This document shows, in pieces, positions 26,294 to 34,838 of a DNA stretch of 64,000 nucleotides. The notes under the pieces are model-generated. The model ran no database searches. It saw nothing but the letters and a program-made list of their open reading frames with translations, and was not told the DNA's origin. Every line of letters begins with the position of its first letter. Within the stretch, counting starts at the first letter, position 1. Both the position numbers and the translations under genes were made by a program. The DNA comes from Acinetobacter sp. ANC 3929 (lineage in GTDB: Bacteria; Pseudomonadota; Gammaproteobacteria; Pseudomonadales; Moraxellaceae), in the NCBI RefSeq assembly GCF_000369405.1, contig NZ_KB849999.1, forward strand, positions 908,647 to 972,646. The letters run 5' to 3'.

Positions 26294-27514
26294 TTATGAG
26301 CGATAATCGGCATTAATTTTGACATAGTCGTAAGAAAAATCACAGGTATAAACCGTGTCTTTTGCCGTACCGCGACCAAGGTCAATACGAATGGTAATTT
26401 CCTTCTCTGCCATCACTGCTGCACCTGCTTCTTCGGTATAGTCAGGGTTTGCACCACCATCCAAGCAGATTTGTACAGCACCGAGCCAGACTTGAACCTT
26501 GCTACTATCTAGTTTTGGTACACCCGCCTTGCCAATCGCCATCACAATACGCCCCCAATTTGGATCAGAAGCAAATAATGCGGTTTTAATGAGTGGCGAC
26601 TCAGCAACACTATAGGCAACATCACAACATTCTTGCGTATTTGCCCCACCCTCAACCTGTACAGTAATGAATTTAGTAGCACCTTCACCATCACGTACAA
26701 TCAATTGCGCCAGATGATTCATAATGCGAGCAAGGACATCAAGCACTTGCTGATAACGTACATCATCTTGGCTCTGGATTTCAGCACCACCCGCTAAGCC
26801 TGTCGCCACAAAGATACAAGAGTCATTGGTCGATGTATCACCATCAATGGTGATGCGGTTAAAGGAATGCTCAACTGTAGTTTGCAATAGCTGTTGCACC
26901 AGTTCGCGGCTAATCGGTGCATCAGTTGCAACGAAGCTGAGCATGGTCGCCATGTTCGGGCGAATCATACCTGCACCTTTACTAATACCTGTCATGGTAT
27001 AAGTTACACCATCCAGCTCAAACTGTTCAGAAGCACCTTTCGGGGTCGTGTCTGTGGTCATGATTCCTGATGCTGCATCCGCCCAACGATCAGTATTTAA
27101 ATCATTTAATGCGGGTTGAATGCCTTGCAATAAACGTTCAATCGGCAATTGTTCACCAATCACGCCGGTTGAAAATGGCAAAATCTGATTGGCTTGTACA
27201 CCCGCTAACTCTGCTAACTTTGCACAGGTACTTTCTGCATTTTTATAACCAACTGTACCTGTTGCAGCATTGGCATTACCAGTATTGATGATCAGGTAAC
27301 GAGGGGTATTTTCTGCTAAATGCTTTTTACTCAATTGAACAGGCGCAGCCGCAAAAGCGCTTTGGGTAAATACCCCAGCAACCTTTGATCCTTCAGCAAA
27401 TTCAAAAATGACTAGATCTCGTCGATTTGGATAACGTACATACGCCTCAGTTGAGCCAATTTTTACACCCTGCACCACATGCATAAGTGGCATTGTTACG
27501 TCACCAACAGCCAT
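26294..27514 (-). CDS. argJ: Bifunctional glutamate N-acetyltransferase / N-acetylglutamate synthase ArgJ
   Basis: 406 aa. ArgJ moves the acetyl group from N-acetylornithine to glutamate, recycling it in arginine synthesis, and may also use acetyl-CoA. The self-cleavage site is seen as [16 protein letters not shown], whose threonine becomes the nucleophile of the beta chain. Other signatures are NTGNANAATG and SDPNWGRI. Start ATG 27514 has GGAAG seven bases upstream; the in-frame TTG at 27532 is less likely. Single gene ending at a strong terminator. Confidence 0.95.
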   Translation of the reverse strand: MAVGDVTMPLMHVVQGVKIGSTEAYVRYPNRRDLVIFEFAEGSKVAGVFTQSAFAAAPVQLSKKHLAENTPRYLIINTGNANAATGTVGYKNAESTCAKLAELAGVQANQILPFSTGVIGEQLPIERLLQGIQPALNDLNTDRWADAASGIMTTDTTPKGASEQFELDGVTYTMTGISKGAGMIRPNMATMLSFVATDAPISRELVQQLLQTTVEHSFNRITIDGDTSTNDSCIFVATGLAGGAEIQSQDDVRYQQVLDVLARIMNHLAQLIVRDGEGATKFITVQVEGGANTQECCDVAYSVAESPLIKTALFASDPNWGRIVMAIGKAGVPKLDSSKVQVWLGAVQICLDGGANPDYTEEAGAAVMAEKEITIRIDLGRGTAKDTVYTCDFSYDYVKINADYRS

Positions 27515-27676
27515 TTTTAAACTTCCATTCAATTTGTTATGAAAAAGAAAATGAATACTATATATGAGACTCGGAAAGGTCAGCTACAACCTGCGTGGTA
27601 TTTGTAATATCCCGTTTCTGCGATAGATAAAACAAATGCAACAAGTGAACAGGTTTTGTAGATGACAATGCCTTTG

Positions 27677-27702
27677 GTTACTTTGGGCGAAACCAAAGTA
27701 AC
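27677..27702. repeat. Perfect hairpin in an intergenic region
   Basis: GTTACTTTGG-GCGAAA-CCAAAGTAAC, 10-bp perfect stem. No T run on either strand. It lies in a 343-bp stretch (27515-27857) between argJ and ogt that otherwise shows nothing recognisable. Such GGTTACTTTGG hairpins resemble dispersed repeats; copy number cannot be judged from one window. Confidence 0.5.
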
Positions 27703-27857
27703 TCGAACCGAAGGTTATTCCTAATATTGGATTACACTAAGCAAGACACCGCCTCGCGAATAACTGAGTTAAGGTTCAAGTCATAAAATATGTCGATTCA
27801 TATCTGTTAAGTAGCTTATTCCAAAAAGAAATGAAAATCGAGTATTAACACTACGGA

Positions 27858-28346
27858 TTATGGAATTTGGCTTTGCTCTAAACTGAGTAAAATCTGCTTC
27901 TTATCCAGCCCCCCCGCAAAACCCACCAGCGCCCCACTCGACCCAATCACCCGATGACACGGCGCAATAATCGAAATCGGATTCTTACCATTGGCTGCCC
28001 CAACTGCACGTACCGCTTTTTCATTACCTAGCTGTACTGCAATCTCTTTATAACTGCGTGTTTCCCCATAAGGAATAGTCAATAATGCTTGCCAGACTTG
28101 TTGTTGAAATGCAGTGCCTTGAAAATCAAGTGGTAAATCGAATTGCTGACGTTGTCCTGCAAAATATTGTTCTAATTGTTGTTTGACTTGATGCAGCATT
28201 GGATGCTGACGATCTTCGACTAATTCAGAGAGTCGTACCCGTTTATGGTCTTCATTGTCCCACATCACGGCAACAAGTGCCTGATCATGAGCAACCAGTT
28301 TTAATGTACCTACAGGGGAGCCCATATACATATATACCAGTTGCAT
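27858..28346 (-). CDS. ogt: Methylated-DNA--protein-cysteine methyltransferase
   Basis: 162 aa DNA repair protein that removes alkyl groups from O6-alkylguanine in a suicide reaction. The acceptor cysteine is in ISIIAPCHRVIGSSGALVGFAGG (the PCHR motif), preceded by the helix-turn-helix FQQVWQALLTIPYGETRSY. There is no Ada regulatory domain. ATG 28349 and 28346 are both in frame; GAGGAG spacing favours 28346. It follows gdx by only 17 bp, so both are probably read from the guanidine riboswitch leader. Confidence 0.94.
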   Translation of the reverse strand: MQLVYMYMGSPVGTLKLVAHDQALVAVMWDNEDHKRVRLSELVEDRQHPMLHQVKQQLEQYFAGQRQQFDLPLDFQGTAFQQQVWQALLTIPYGETRSYKEIAVQLGNEKAVRAVGAANGKNPISIIAPCHRVIGSSGALVGFAGGLDKKQILLSLEQSQIP

Positions 28347-28363
28347 CATTCTCTCCTCAATCC

Positions 28364-28681
28364 TTAATTTGATGATAGCTTCATCAATACAAGACCTGAA
28401 ACAATTAATACGGCTGCAATCATTCGCATAGCCGTCATCGGTTCATTTAAGATCAAAATACCAATAACAAATGATCCAATTGCCCCAATTCCAGTCCAAA
28501 TCGTATATGCCGTTCCCAGTGGTAAAGTCCGCATCGATATCGAAAGTAATACCACACTTAAAATCATGAAAACAATGGTCACGATACTTGGCGTTAACTT
28601 GGTAAATCCGTCGGACAACTTCATTGAATATGCCCAAATAACTTCAAAAATACCTGCCAAAATTAAAATTGCCCATGCCAT
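28364..28681 (-). CDS. gdx: Guanidinium exporter Gdx (SugE-type SMR)
   Basis: 105 aa, four membrane segments. It belongs to the Gdx/SugE branch of small multidrug resistance proteins: MAWAILILAGIFEVIWAYSMK carries the conserved Glu in segment 1, and TLPLGTAYTIWTGIGAIGSF is the Gdx signature. Gdx proteins export guanidinium in exchange for protons. The guanidine-II riboswitch directly upstream gives independent support for guanidinium over quaternary ammonium drugs. Start ATG 28681 is 26 bases after the second riboswitch hairpin. Followed closely by ogt. Confidence 0.92.
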   Translation of the reverse strand: MAWAILILAGIFEVIWAYSMKLSDGFTKLTPSIVTIVFMILSVVLLSISMRTLPLGTAYTIWTGIGAIGSFVIGILILNEPMTAMRMIAAVLIVSGLVLMKLSSN

Positions 28682-28706
28682 TTTATTACGCTCAACTTTA
28701 TCGAGT

Positions 28707-28750
28707 GTCGGGTCGTCCCAACGTGATTCTTTCGAGGGAGGTCGTCCTCC
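28707..28750 (-). promoter_or_regulatory. Guanidine-II (mini-ykkC) riboswitch
   Basis: On minus, hairpin 1 is GGAGG-ACGA-CCTCC (28750-28737) and hairpin 2 is GTTGGG-ACGA-CCCGAC (28722-28707, one G-U pair), linked by 14 bases. Two small hairpins with identical ACGR loops are the defining feature of mini-ykkC RNAs, which bind guanidinium and allow expression of efflux genes. The downstream gene is gdx, the expected partner. Confidence 0.9.
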
Positions 28751-28848
28751 TAGGTGCAGTAGTGTACTGTGGAATTTTAAAAAATGTGATGTGTTCTGTA
28801 TCTAAATTGACTCAGCTTTTGAAAAAAGAAATTCTTTATTTGGGTCCG

Positions 28849-29394
28849 CTACTGCCAGATAATCTGATCCACTCGCATCAACTCACAGGCTCCATTGCCT
28901 GTATCTTCTCGAGATAAAGAGCTTTTCCAACGCCAACCATCTTTGGCCTGAATTTCAATCAAAGTGCCTTTTAAATAGACGAGATCATCTGTTTTAATTT
29001 TCTTCATTTGTGCTGCGATTGTTGTATTTGCAGGAACGAGATGCATATTTGCACTCTGCGTTGCAATCTGTCGAAGTGGGATCGGTGGTTCATGGTCGAT
29101 AGACCAATGATACCAACGGTTACTTTGAGAAATATCAATCTGCTTGTAGATTTGAGGGTTGGCCATTTCGCCCCAACCGACCGCAATATCCATAGGCGAA
29201 AATTCAGCTTCACGCCCTAAGTTATAGTCTTCTCTTGAAAGTACCCGAAATGAGCCTTCGTAGTTTTCCAGTGCCACCACCTGTATTCCCTGCTGCGTGG
29301 TTAGCTGAGTAATGTCTGGTGCAGGCTTAATGATTTTAGTCCACAGCAACCACCCTACTGCAATCACCAGCAAGCCATACATCCATCTTGGCAT
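28849..29394 (-). CDS. Hypothetical protein with N-terminal membrane anchor (181 aa)
   Basis: Function not recognised. Residues 4-22 (WMYGLLVIAVGWLLWTKII) form a single hydrophobic segment or uncleaved signal, leaving ~155 residues probably in the periplasm. The body has FSPMDIAVGWGEMANPQ and a C-terminal SSLSREDTGNGACELM segment around a conserved-looking WRWKSSLSR. It starts one base after the upstream gene's stop, so the two are translated together. Confidence 0.75.
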   Translation of the reverse strand: MPRWMYGLLVIAVGWLLWTKIIKPAPDITQLTTQQGIQVVALENYEGSFRVLSREDYNLGREAEFSPMDIAVGWGEMANPQIYKQIDISQSNRWYHWSIDHEPPIPLRQIATQSANMHLVPANTTIAAQMKKIKTDDLVYLKGTLIEIQAKDGWRWKSSLSREDTGNGACELMRVDQIIWQ

Positions 29395-29395
29395 G

Positions 29396-29896
29396 TTACT
29401 TATCCTGTTTATTTTGTACGGCTTTTATCCATTGCCTAAATCGCGCTAAAGCAGCTGAAAAAAACTGCTGAATCAGGCTGAATATATTTTCATTCTGCTG
29501 CTGATATTTGCTTTGAGGTGCTTCTTGTTGCACTGTTGCAAGTTCCAAAGGTTCATAATGAGGCATGGTTTGCTGTAATTCCGCACCAAGATTCAAACGC
29601 TGTAATGCTGCCGTGACTTCGGAAACAGGCTCTTGATGATAGAGTGCTAAATGTCGTGCCTCTAAATCAATACAGTGCTCAATCAATAGGTCTGAGAAAG
29701 GGAGTAAGGCTTTTCTAACACGCTGCGCTTCTACAGAGCTGCTCATATGTGGAATATAATAAAAACTTACATGCATACTGCCATCAGCAGGAATCAGTTC
29801 AAGTTGCGATAATGATGATCTCTGCGTTTTTTCTTTCAGATGGGCGTGCGAATTTGTTTTATCTGTTATTGGGTTCTGTTGTTGTTCTAAAGCCAT
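29396..29896 (-). CDS. Hypothetical protein (166 aa)
   Basis: No family recognised. No signal peptide; polar, Gln-rich N-terminus (EQQQNPITDK), then SMHVSFYYIPHMSSSVEAQRVR and a helical middle. A Gln-rich linker (QSKYQQQNEN) leads to a C-terminal amphipathic helix (IFSLIQQFFSAALARFRQWI) that could bind membrane. First gene of a two-gene unit with the membrane-anchored protein that follows after one base. Confidence 0.7.
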   Translation of the reverse strand: MALEQQQNPITDKTNSHAHLKEKTQRSSLSQLELIPADGSMHVSFYYIPHMSSSVEAQRVRKALLPFSDLLIEHCIDLEARHLALYHQEPVSEVTAALQRLNLGAELQQTMPHYEPLELATVQQEAPQSKYQQQNENIFSLIQQFFSAALARFRQWIKAVQNKQDK

Positions 29897-29978
29897 TTAT
29901 GCACCATGAATGACTCAAAAAAGATACTGTTAGTATAAACCAACAGTATCTCGAAAAAATGACATTTTAAACAAAATA

Positions 29979-30875
29979 TCAGAACTTTAGCGAAAGACCT
30001 GCGCCATAGACCCAACCCGTTTTGGAGTCACTGGCAGTTTGCCAATTGGTCTCTTTACGCCCTTTACTATAGCCATAACCAACATCTATAAAAGGCATGA
30101 CTCGATTCTTGACGATTTCATAGCGCGTTTTAATCCCTACTTCTGCATCGGCAAGACCTGTTTTGGCGGCATACTTCGATTCATCTCGAATCACCCACTC
30201 CATTTCCAGATAAGGCTGCATGATCAACTTTTGAGTGAGTAATAAATCCCTTTCAGTTTCCAGAACAAAACGCCATTGCTGATCTTGACCGAAATAAACA
30301 TGTGCATCTGTCTCAAAGAAATAAGGTGCCATGCCATGTAAACCGACAACCCCTTCAACTTGTTCCTTATCTAACTCACGCTCAGCGTTATAACGGTAAT
30401 TTACACCTGCCTGTACATCCCAAAAGTCAGCGATATTACGGCTATAAAGTGCCGCAAGACTCTGTTCAGATTTTTCTGATTCAGCCTTGGCATAATCCGC
30501 GATGATAAATAACTTATTCTCATCCGTTCCGACCCAAGTTTTCAATTTGGATTTGAGCGTGCCTTGCCCATCTTCATCCAACGACCATTGTGTATCTAGC
30601 TGAGTCGCCTGATAGATCTGCCCACCGTGCTCCTTGTAATGGTCAGCATGTTCATCTTTATTTTGCATCTGCGAGGAAACCGTTGGACTTTGATGTTGCG
30701 AATGATCCATAGCGGCATTCATCGACATACTGGTCTGGGCTGGCATATTCATTTGCATGCTCTGGTCATGCCCTTCATGTGCATAAGTGACTGCACTGAA
30801 AGAAGAGACCATGCCACCAATCGCCAATAATTGTGTATATCGTTTCATCTTAGAAGATTGCTTAGTGATGTGCAT
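29979..30875 (-). CDS. copB: Copper resistance outer-membrane protein CopB
   Basis: 298 aa. Signal peptide ending around VTYAHEG, then a Met/His-rich linker (DQSMQMNMPAQTSMSMN) that can bind copper, then the CopB barrel with VGVNYRYNAERELDKEQVEGVVG-like repeats of strands and a C-terminal GLSLKF. ATG 30875 is chosen because AAGGAG precedes it by 6 bases; it overlaps the end of copA by 14 bp, so the two are coupled. The longer ORF to 30944 lies inside copA and has no family likeness. CopB contributes to periplasmic copper tolerance with CopA. Confidence 0.92.
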   Translation of the reverse strand: MHITKQSSKMKRYTQLLAIGGMVSSFSAVTYAHEGHDQSMQMNMPAQTSMSMNAAMDHSQHQSPTVSSQMQNKDEHADHYKEHGGQIYQATQLDTQWSLDEDGQGTLKSKLKTWVGTDENKLFIIADYAKAESEKSEQSLAALYSRNIADFWDVQAGVNYRYNAERELDKEQVEGVVGLHGMAPYFFETDAHVYFGQDQQWRFVLETERDLLLTQKLIMQPYLEMEWVIRDESKYAAKTGLADAEVGIKTRYEIVKNRVMPFIDVGYGYSKGRKETNWQTASDSKTGWVYGAGLSLKF

Positions 30876-32802
30876 GGCTCGCTCCTTGAGATGATTGAAC
30901 AGGTGTTTGTTTGGGTGCTTTTGAATCATCAACATTTGCGACAATCAGCTTACTCATCATGCCCGCGCTCATGTGATACAACAGATGGCAATGTATCGCC
31001 CATTCGCCAATCTCATCTGCTGTCAATAATGCAGTGACCGTCTTGCCAGGTGGAACAATCAAAGTATGTTTATTTGGCATGTCCTGTGGTGCCTGACCAT
31101 TTTCCAACTGCATAAACATGCCATGTAAATGCATTGGATGCGCCATCATACTGTCATTGACAAATTTAAGACGGATACGTTCACCATAACGTACGGTTAA
31201 AGGCTTAAAGTCTGGATCACTAAATTTCTTACCATCAATCGTCCAAATATAACGCTCCATGGTTCCACCCAAACGAATCACTACTTCACGCTCTGCTGGG
31301 CGACTATAGCGCTCAGGTTGTGGCTCTAAGGATTGCAAATCGGCATAACTTAAAGCTTTTTGGCCTAATGGCGTTGCTGCGTTGGCCCACCCCTGAACAG
31401 TATCTGAAGTTGTTTTTTCAGAAGATACCGCCATCTGGTGTTGGCTATGATCTGACGGCGTTGCTGAAGCTGACATCTCCATCTGACCATGTGCACTATG
31501 ATCCATACCCGCCATGTTCATTTGTCCATTCGAACTATGATCCATTTTCGACATGTCCATTTTTCCATGTGAACGATGATCCATCGCTGTTTCTTGCATC
31601 GGTGCAACTGGTGCTTTACCTTGAGGCATCTGATGCTGACTGTGATCCATATTGGCCATATTCATTGACTGATCTGAACCATGATCCATCTTGCTCATAT
31701 CCATCTGACCATGCGAACCATGATCCATGCCCATATCTTCCATCGTCAATAATGCACGTGGGCGTGCTTTAGGGATCTGAACCTTTTGCGTATTCGGTGT
31801 CATGCTATTGTGCAATGAAGCAATTGCAAAACCAGAACGGTCGATTGATTCAGCTTCAATTTGATAATGTGCCTGCTTAGGTTCCACTAACACATCATAA
31901 GTTTCTGCTGTGCCAATACGAAACTCATCCACTGGAACAGGTTTCACTGGCTGACCATCTGCACTGACGACCGTCATTTTTAAGTTTGGAATACGTACAT
32001 CAAAGAAAGACATTGCTGATGCATTGATAAAGCGCAAACGAACCTTCTCACCTGCATTAAAAGCACCCGTCCAATTCTGCTGTGGTGTCTGACCATTGAC
32101 TAAATAGGTATAGCCCGTGACATCAGCTAAATCGGTTTTTGCCATTCGCATCTGATTCCACATCGAACGGTCTTGCCAAGTTGCTTTTAAGCCTTGCTGC
32201 TTCACCTGTCTCCACACATTGCCCACTGTTTCACGCTGGTCCTGATAGTGCTCAGCAGACTTCTTCAGATTTGCCATAATCTTGTCACTTTCCGTTTCAT
32301 GGAAATCTGACAACATCACCACATAATCACGCTCAGCCTTTTCATGAGCCGCGACAGGTTGTTTACCTTTCGGATAAATCACCAAAGCACCATACAAACC
32401 GTCTTGTTCTTGTCCTTTGCTATGTGCGTGATACCAATAAGTTCCGTTTTGACGAACTTTGAACCGATATTCGAAACTACCATTTGGTTTAATGCCTTTA
32501 AAACCATTAAAACCAGGCACGCCATCCATCAAACCAGGTAACAATAATCCATGCCAATGCAGTGAAGTATCTTGATCTTTCAACTGGTTATGCACATGAA
32601 TAACCGCTTCATCACCTTCTTCGAACTCTAAAAGTGGGGCAATAAATTTACCATTGACCGTGATGCGTTTAACCGGCTTTCCCGTCACATTCACTGTGCC
32701 TTGGTTAATATTCAGGTGATATTCTTTAATTGCAGCCAAGCTATAAGGTGCAAACAATAGGCTTAAGCTAGCAATGACACCAGCATATATTTTTGAGGAC
32801 AT
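30862..32802 (-). CDS. copA: Copper resistance multicopper oxidase CopA
   Basis: 646 aa periplasmic oxidase that detoxifies Cu(I). Copper sites appear as HWHGLLLPG and YWYHAHSKG near the N-terminus and HPMHLHGMF and HCHLLYHMSAGMM near the C-terminus. Between the second and third cupredoxin domains (about 350-460) is a Met/His-rich insert of repeated MDHGSHGQMDMSKMDH-type units, likely extra Cu(I) binding sites. Signal peptide ~1-23 (SLLFAPYSLAA). Followed by copB with overlap and preceded by a His/Met-rich secreted protein. Confidence 0.95.
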   Translation of the reverse strand: MSSKIYAGVIASLSLLFAPYSLAAIKEYHLNINQGTVNVTGKPVKRITVNGKFIAPLLEFEEGDEAVIHVHNQLKDQDTSLHWHGLLLPGLMDGVPGFNGFKGIKPNGSFEYRFKVRQNGTYWYHAHSKGQEQDGLYGALVIYPKGKQPVAAHEKAERDYVVMLSDFHETESDKIMANLKKSAEHYQDQRETVGNVWRQVKQQGLKATWQDRSMWNQMRMAKTDLADVTGYTYLVNGQTPQQNWTGAFNAGEKVRLRFINASAMSFFDVRIPNLKMTVVSADGQPVKPVPVDEFRIGTAETYDVLVEPKQAHYQIEAESIDRSGFAIASLHNSMTPNTQKVQIPKARPRALLTMEDMGMDHGSHGQMDMSKMDHGSDQSMNMANMDHSQHQMPQGKAPVAPMQETAMDHRSHGKMDMSKMDHSSNGQMNMAGMDHSAHGQMEMSASATPSDHSQHQMAVSSEKTTSDTVQGWANAATPLGQKALSYADLQSLEPQPERYSRPAEREVVIRLGGTMERYIWTIDGKKFSDPDFKPLTVRYGERIRLKFVNDSMMAHPMHLHGMFMQLENGQAPQDMPNKHTLIVPPGKTVTALLTADEIGEWAIHCHLLYHMSAGMMSKLIVANVDDSKAPKQTPVQSSQGASHAHH

Positions 32803-32877
32803 GATATTTTTCCTAATCTGTTAACTTTTCAAATTGCGCGTTTCGCTGTGATGTAGAAAACGGCTTGTAAAGACAGA

Positions 32878-33297
32878 TCAGGTTCTAGGAGGGCGTAGAA
32901 TCTCTTGCCAATAACCAGCAAGATGTCGAGCTTGATAGTCCGTATTAATATGCGTACTGAGCTCTAGAAATGGCGAAGAAGATAAACTTGGTGTCTGTTG
33001 GTCTAACGCAAAATTTACTGTTTGGCAATGCGAAGAACTATTACAGTCCTGACAGTGCAAATTATCTTGCATCATTCCTTCATGACATTTCACAAAATTA
33101 CCCGAATGGGCATGTGGCATTTGATGATGTTGATCCATCATTTGCTGGTCATGACAAGACATCGCTTGAGTTGTTGTAGAAGTCGTTTGATCAGATTGAA
33201 GGGTTTGAACTGCTGCAACGACCACACTGCTTCCCCCGATGAAAAATATCATCAGGAATACAAACCACAGATGTTTGTATTGTTTGCGGAGTTGCAC
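32878..33297 (-). CDS. Small secreted His/Met/Cys-rich protein of the copper operon
   Basis: 139 aa, no named family that I can confirm. Hydrophobic signal (HLWFVFLMIFFIGGSSVVVAA), then clusters of likely metal ligands: SCHDQQMMDQHHQMPHAHSG, KCHEGMMQDNLHCQDC and SSHCQ. This fits a periplasmic copper-binding or sensing protein. Start codon is GTG at 33297 with AAGGA eight bases upstream. First gene of the copper operon, 75 bp before copA. Confidence 0.8.
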   Translation of the reverse strand: MQLRKQYKHLWFVFLMIFFIGGSSVVVAAVQTLQSDQTTSTTTQAMSCHDQQMMDQHHQMPHAHSGNFVKCHEGMMQDNLHCQDCNSSSHCQTVNFALDQQTPSLSSSPFLELSTHINTDYQARHLAGYWQEILRPPRT

Positions 33298-33342
33298 TTA
33301 ATGTTCCTTGTTTCAACAATCAAAAATGAATTGAGTGTGCTT

Positions 33343-33371
33343 AGCATAATTTCTTTTATGCTTATGCACAA
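33343..33371 (-). promoter_or_regulatory. Promoter and palindrome of the copper operon
   Basis: On minus TTGTGC (33371-33366), 17 bases, TATGCT (33348-33343), 46 bp before the GTG start. The palindrome AGCATAA-N6-TTATGCT (33343-33362) covers the -10 box and spacer, a plausible operator. The regulator is not in the window. Confidence 0.5.
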
Positions 33372-33498
33372 TCATCTTTGCATTTGAATTTCGATAATTT
33401 CATCTTAACACCGCTCAAAACTGTTGTTTTATCAAGCGAATCAACACTTCAATGATCATGAGCAAAAATAAAGCAAAATGAATAAGTTAATGCACAAA

Positions 33499-33522
33499 AA
33501 AAGGACAAAAACTTGTCCTTTT
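33499..33522 (-). terminator. Terminator downstream of rpe
   Basis: AAAAGGACAA-4 bases-TTGTCCTTTT with flanking A and T runs, symmetric enough to work on both strands. It lies 145 bp after rpe, so the rpe transcript would cross the DnaA-box array. Confidence 0.88.
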
Positions 33523-33581
33523 TTCACCAATTTGTTGTGAATATAAACAACTGAAATCATTTTGTTTATTTTAACAACATC

Positions 33582-33650
33582 TTATCCACCTGCTTATCAA
33601 CACGGTTATCCACCCAGTTATAAACAAAGTTATCCACAGACTTATGTGAA
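33582..33650 (+). repeat. Six DnaA-box-like 9-mers at exact 12-bp spacing
   Basis: Starts at 33582, 33594, 33606, 33618, 33630 and 33642: TTATCCACC, TTATCAACA, TTATCCACC, TTATAAACA, TTATCCACA, TTATGTGAA. One is the perfect DnaA box TTATCCACA, four are one or two changes away and the last is degenerate. All point the same way and are phased at 12 bp. The array begins a few bases past the rpe stop, with an AT-rich stretch before it (33561-33580). It may titrate or reactivate DnaA or act in replication control; function is inferred. Confidence 0.7.
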
Positions 33651-33666
33651 AAATAGGATGAAAACA

Positions 33667-34353
33667 CTAAACTTCTGTCGCACCAACTTTTGCCAACTCT
33701 GCACGCATCTGGTCAATCACAGTTTTATAGTCAGGTTGACCAAAAATTGCTGAACCAGCAACAAACATATCGGCACCAGCTTCCGCAATTTCACGAATAT
33801 TGGCTGGACCTACCCCACCATCTACTTCTAAACGGATGTCACGACCACTCGCATCAATAATTTTACGTGCCTGACGAAGCTTTTCCAACGTCATAGGAAT
33901 AAATTTCTGTCCACCAAAACCAGGGTTTACGCTCATTAATAAAATTTGATCTACTTTATCTAAAACATAGTCAAGATGATGTAATGGTGTTGCCGGGTTG
34001 AAAACCAAACCTGCTTTGGCACCGCCAGACTTGATCAACTGCAAAGAACGATCAATATGATCTGTTGCTTCAGGATGGAAGGTAATAATGTCTGCACCTG
34101 CTTCCAAGAAATCACCAATCATACGATCGACTGGTGAAACCATGAGATGCACGTCAATCGGGGCTTTGATGCCGTAGTTTTTCAGCGCCTTACAGATACC
34201 AGCACCAAAGGTTAAATTCGGCACATAGTGGTTATCCATCACATCAAAATGCACAACGTCTGCACCTGCAGCTAAAACTTTTTCTACATCTTCACCTAAA
34301 CGTGCAAAATCAGCAGATAAAATCGAAGGTGCAATTAAATAAGGCTTGGACAT
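33667..34353 (-). CDS. rpe: Ribulose-phosphate 3-epimerase
   Basis: 228 aa TIM-barrel enzyme of the pentose phosphate pathway interconverting ribulose-5-P and xylulose-5-P. Signatures: [35 protein letters not shown] with metal-binding His and Asp, [18 protein letters not shown] and [12 protein letters not shown]. Typical length, single gene on minus. The intergenic DNA just past its stop carries the DnaA-box array. Confidence 0.97.
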   Translation of the reverse strand: MSKPYLIAPSILSADFARLGEDVEKVLAAGADVVHFDVMDNHYVPNLTFGAGICKALKNYGIKAPIDVHLMVSPVDRMIGDFLEAGADIITFHPEATDHIDRSLQLIKSGGAKAGLVFNPATPLHHLDYVLDKVDQILLMSVNPGFGGQKFIPMTLEKLRQARKIIDASGRDIRLEVDGGVGPANIREIAEAGADMFVAGSAIFGQPDYKTVIDQMRAELAKVGATEV

Positions 34354-34533
34354 GGATGACCTGGCAAACTCTGAGAAAATAATGCCTTGATTATAACAAA
34401 CTTAGACCACGTAAGTCTGTTACAAAGTCATTATTACGGCATTGCAAACTTGCAACACCACGTTGCATCTAGGCTATTTTTATCTATTGCAAGCTTTGCT
34501 ATGTTAATAATTGGAACAAAAGGATGACTTTGA

Positions 34534-34812
34534 ATGACCAATAGCAGCACTAAAATCACGACAAATGAAGGAAAACGTATTAGTAAACGTTTAGTGAATC
34601 ACTGGAAGCATAAATTTGAAGTATCAGAGACTGAGCTGCATTCAAAAATTTTCATGCCGACAGCCACCGTTACGCTTACACCACATGAACAACACCTAGA
34701 TGTACTGATTGAAAATCAGCAAGAAGACGTTGCTCGTCTAGAACAAGTGGTTATTGATCATTTAAATCGTATGGCACAACAAGAATTTATTGTTGAATGG
34801 CAGCACCATTAA
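34534..34812 (+). CDS. DUF2218 domain protein
   Basis: 92 aa, a small cytoplasmic protein matching the DUF2218 pattern: TNEGKRISKRLVNHWKHKFEV, then a two-stranded middle (HSKIFMPTATVTLTPHEQHLDV) and C-terminal HLNRMAQQEFIVEWQ. Relatives are often seen near iron or siderophore genes, but no such gene is nearby here. Good AGGA ribosome site. Function unknown. Confidence 0.82.
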   Translation: MTNSSTKITTNEGKRISKRLVNHWKHKFEVSETELHSKIFMPTATVTLTPHEQHLDVLIENQQEDVARLEQVVIDHLNRMAQQEFIVEWQHH

Positions 34813-34838
34813 AAAGAAGCTCATATGAGCTTCTTTTT
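34811..34838. terminator. Bidirectional terminator
   Basis: A 28-bp perfect palindrome, AAAAAGAAGCTCAT joined to its complement, between convergent genes. Confidence 0.93.

Noticed and set aside
30876..30944. Longer CopB start at 30944
   Set aside because: The extension lies in copA, lacks a ribosome site and would bury the signal peptide.
31320..31772. Plus-strand ORF and repeat pattern inside copA, at first sight like a repeat array
   Set aside because: The periodicity comes from the Met/His-rich coding repeats of CopA on minus; units are not identical and no spacer pattern exists.
33582..33650. oriC
   Set aside because: No dnaA, dnaN, rpmH or gidA nearby, and no clear unwinding element with trio motifs; a secondary DnaA-binding locus is more likely.
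33562..33753. Plus-strand ORF with a repeating YPP-type peptide
   Set aside because: The peptide repeat is an effect of the 12-bp DnaA-box array read as codons; no ribosome site.
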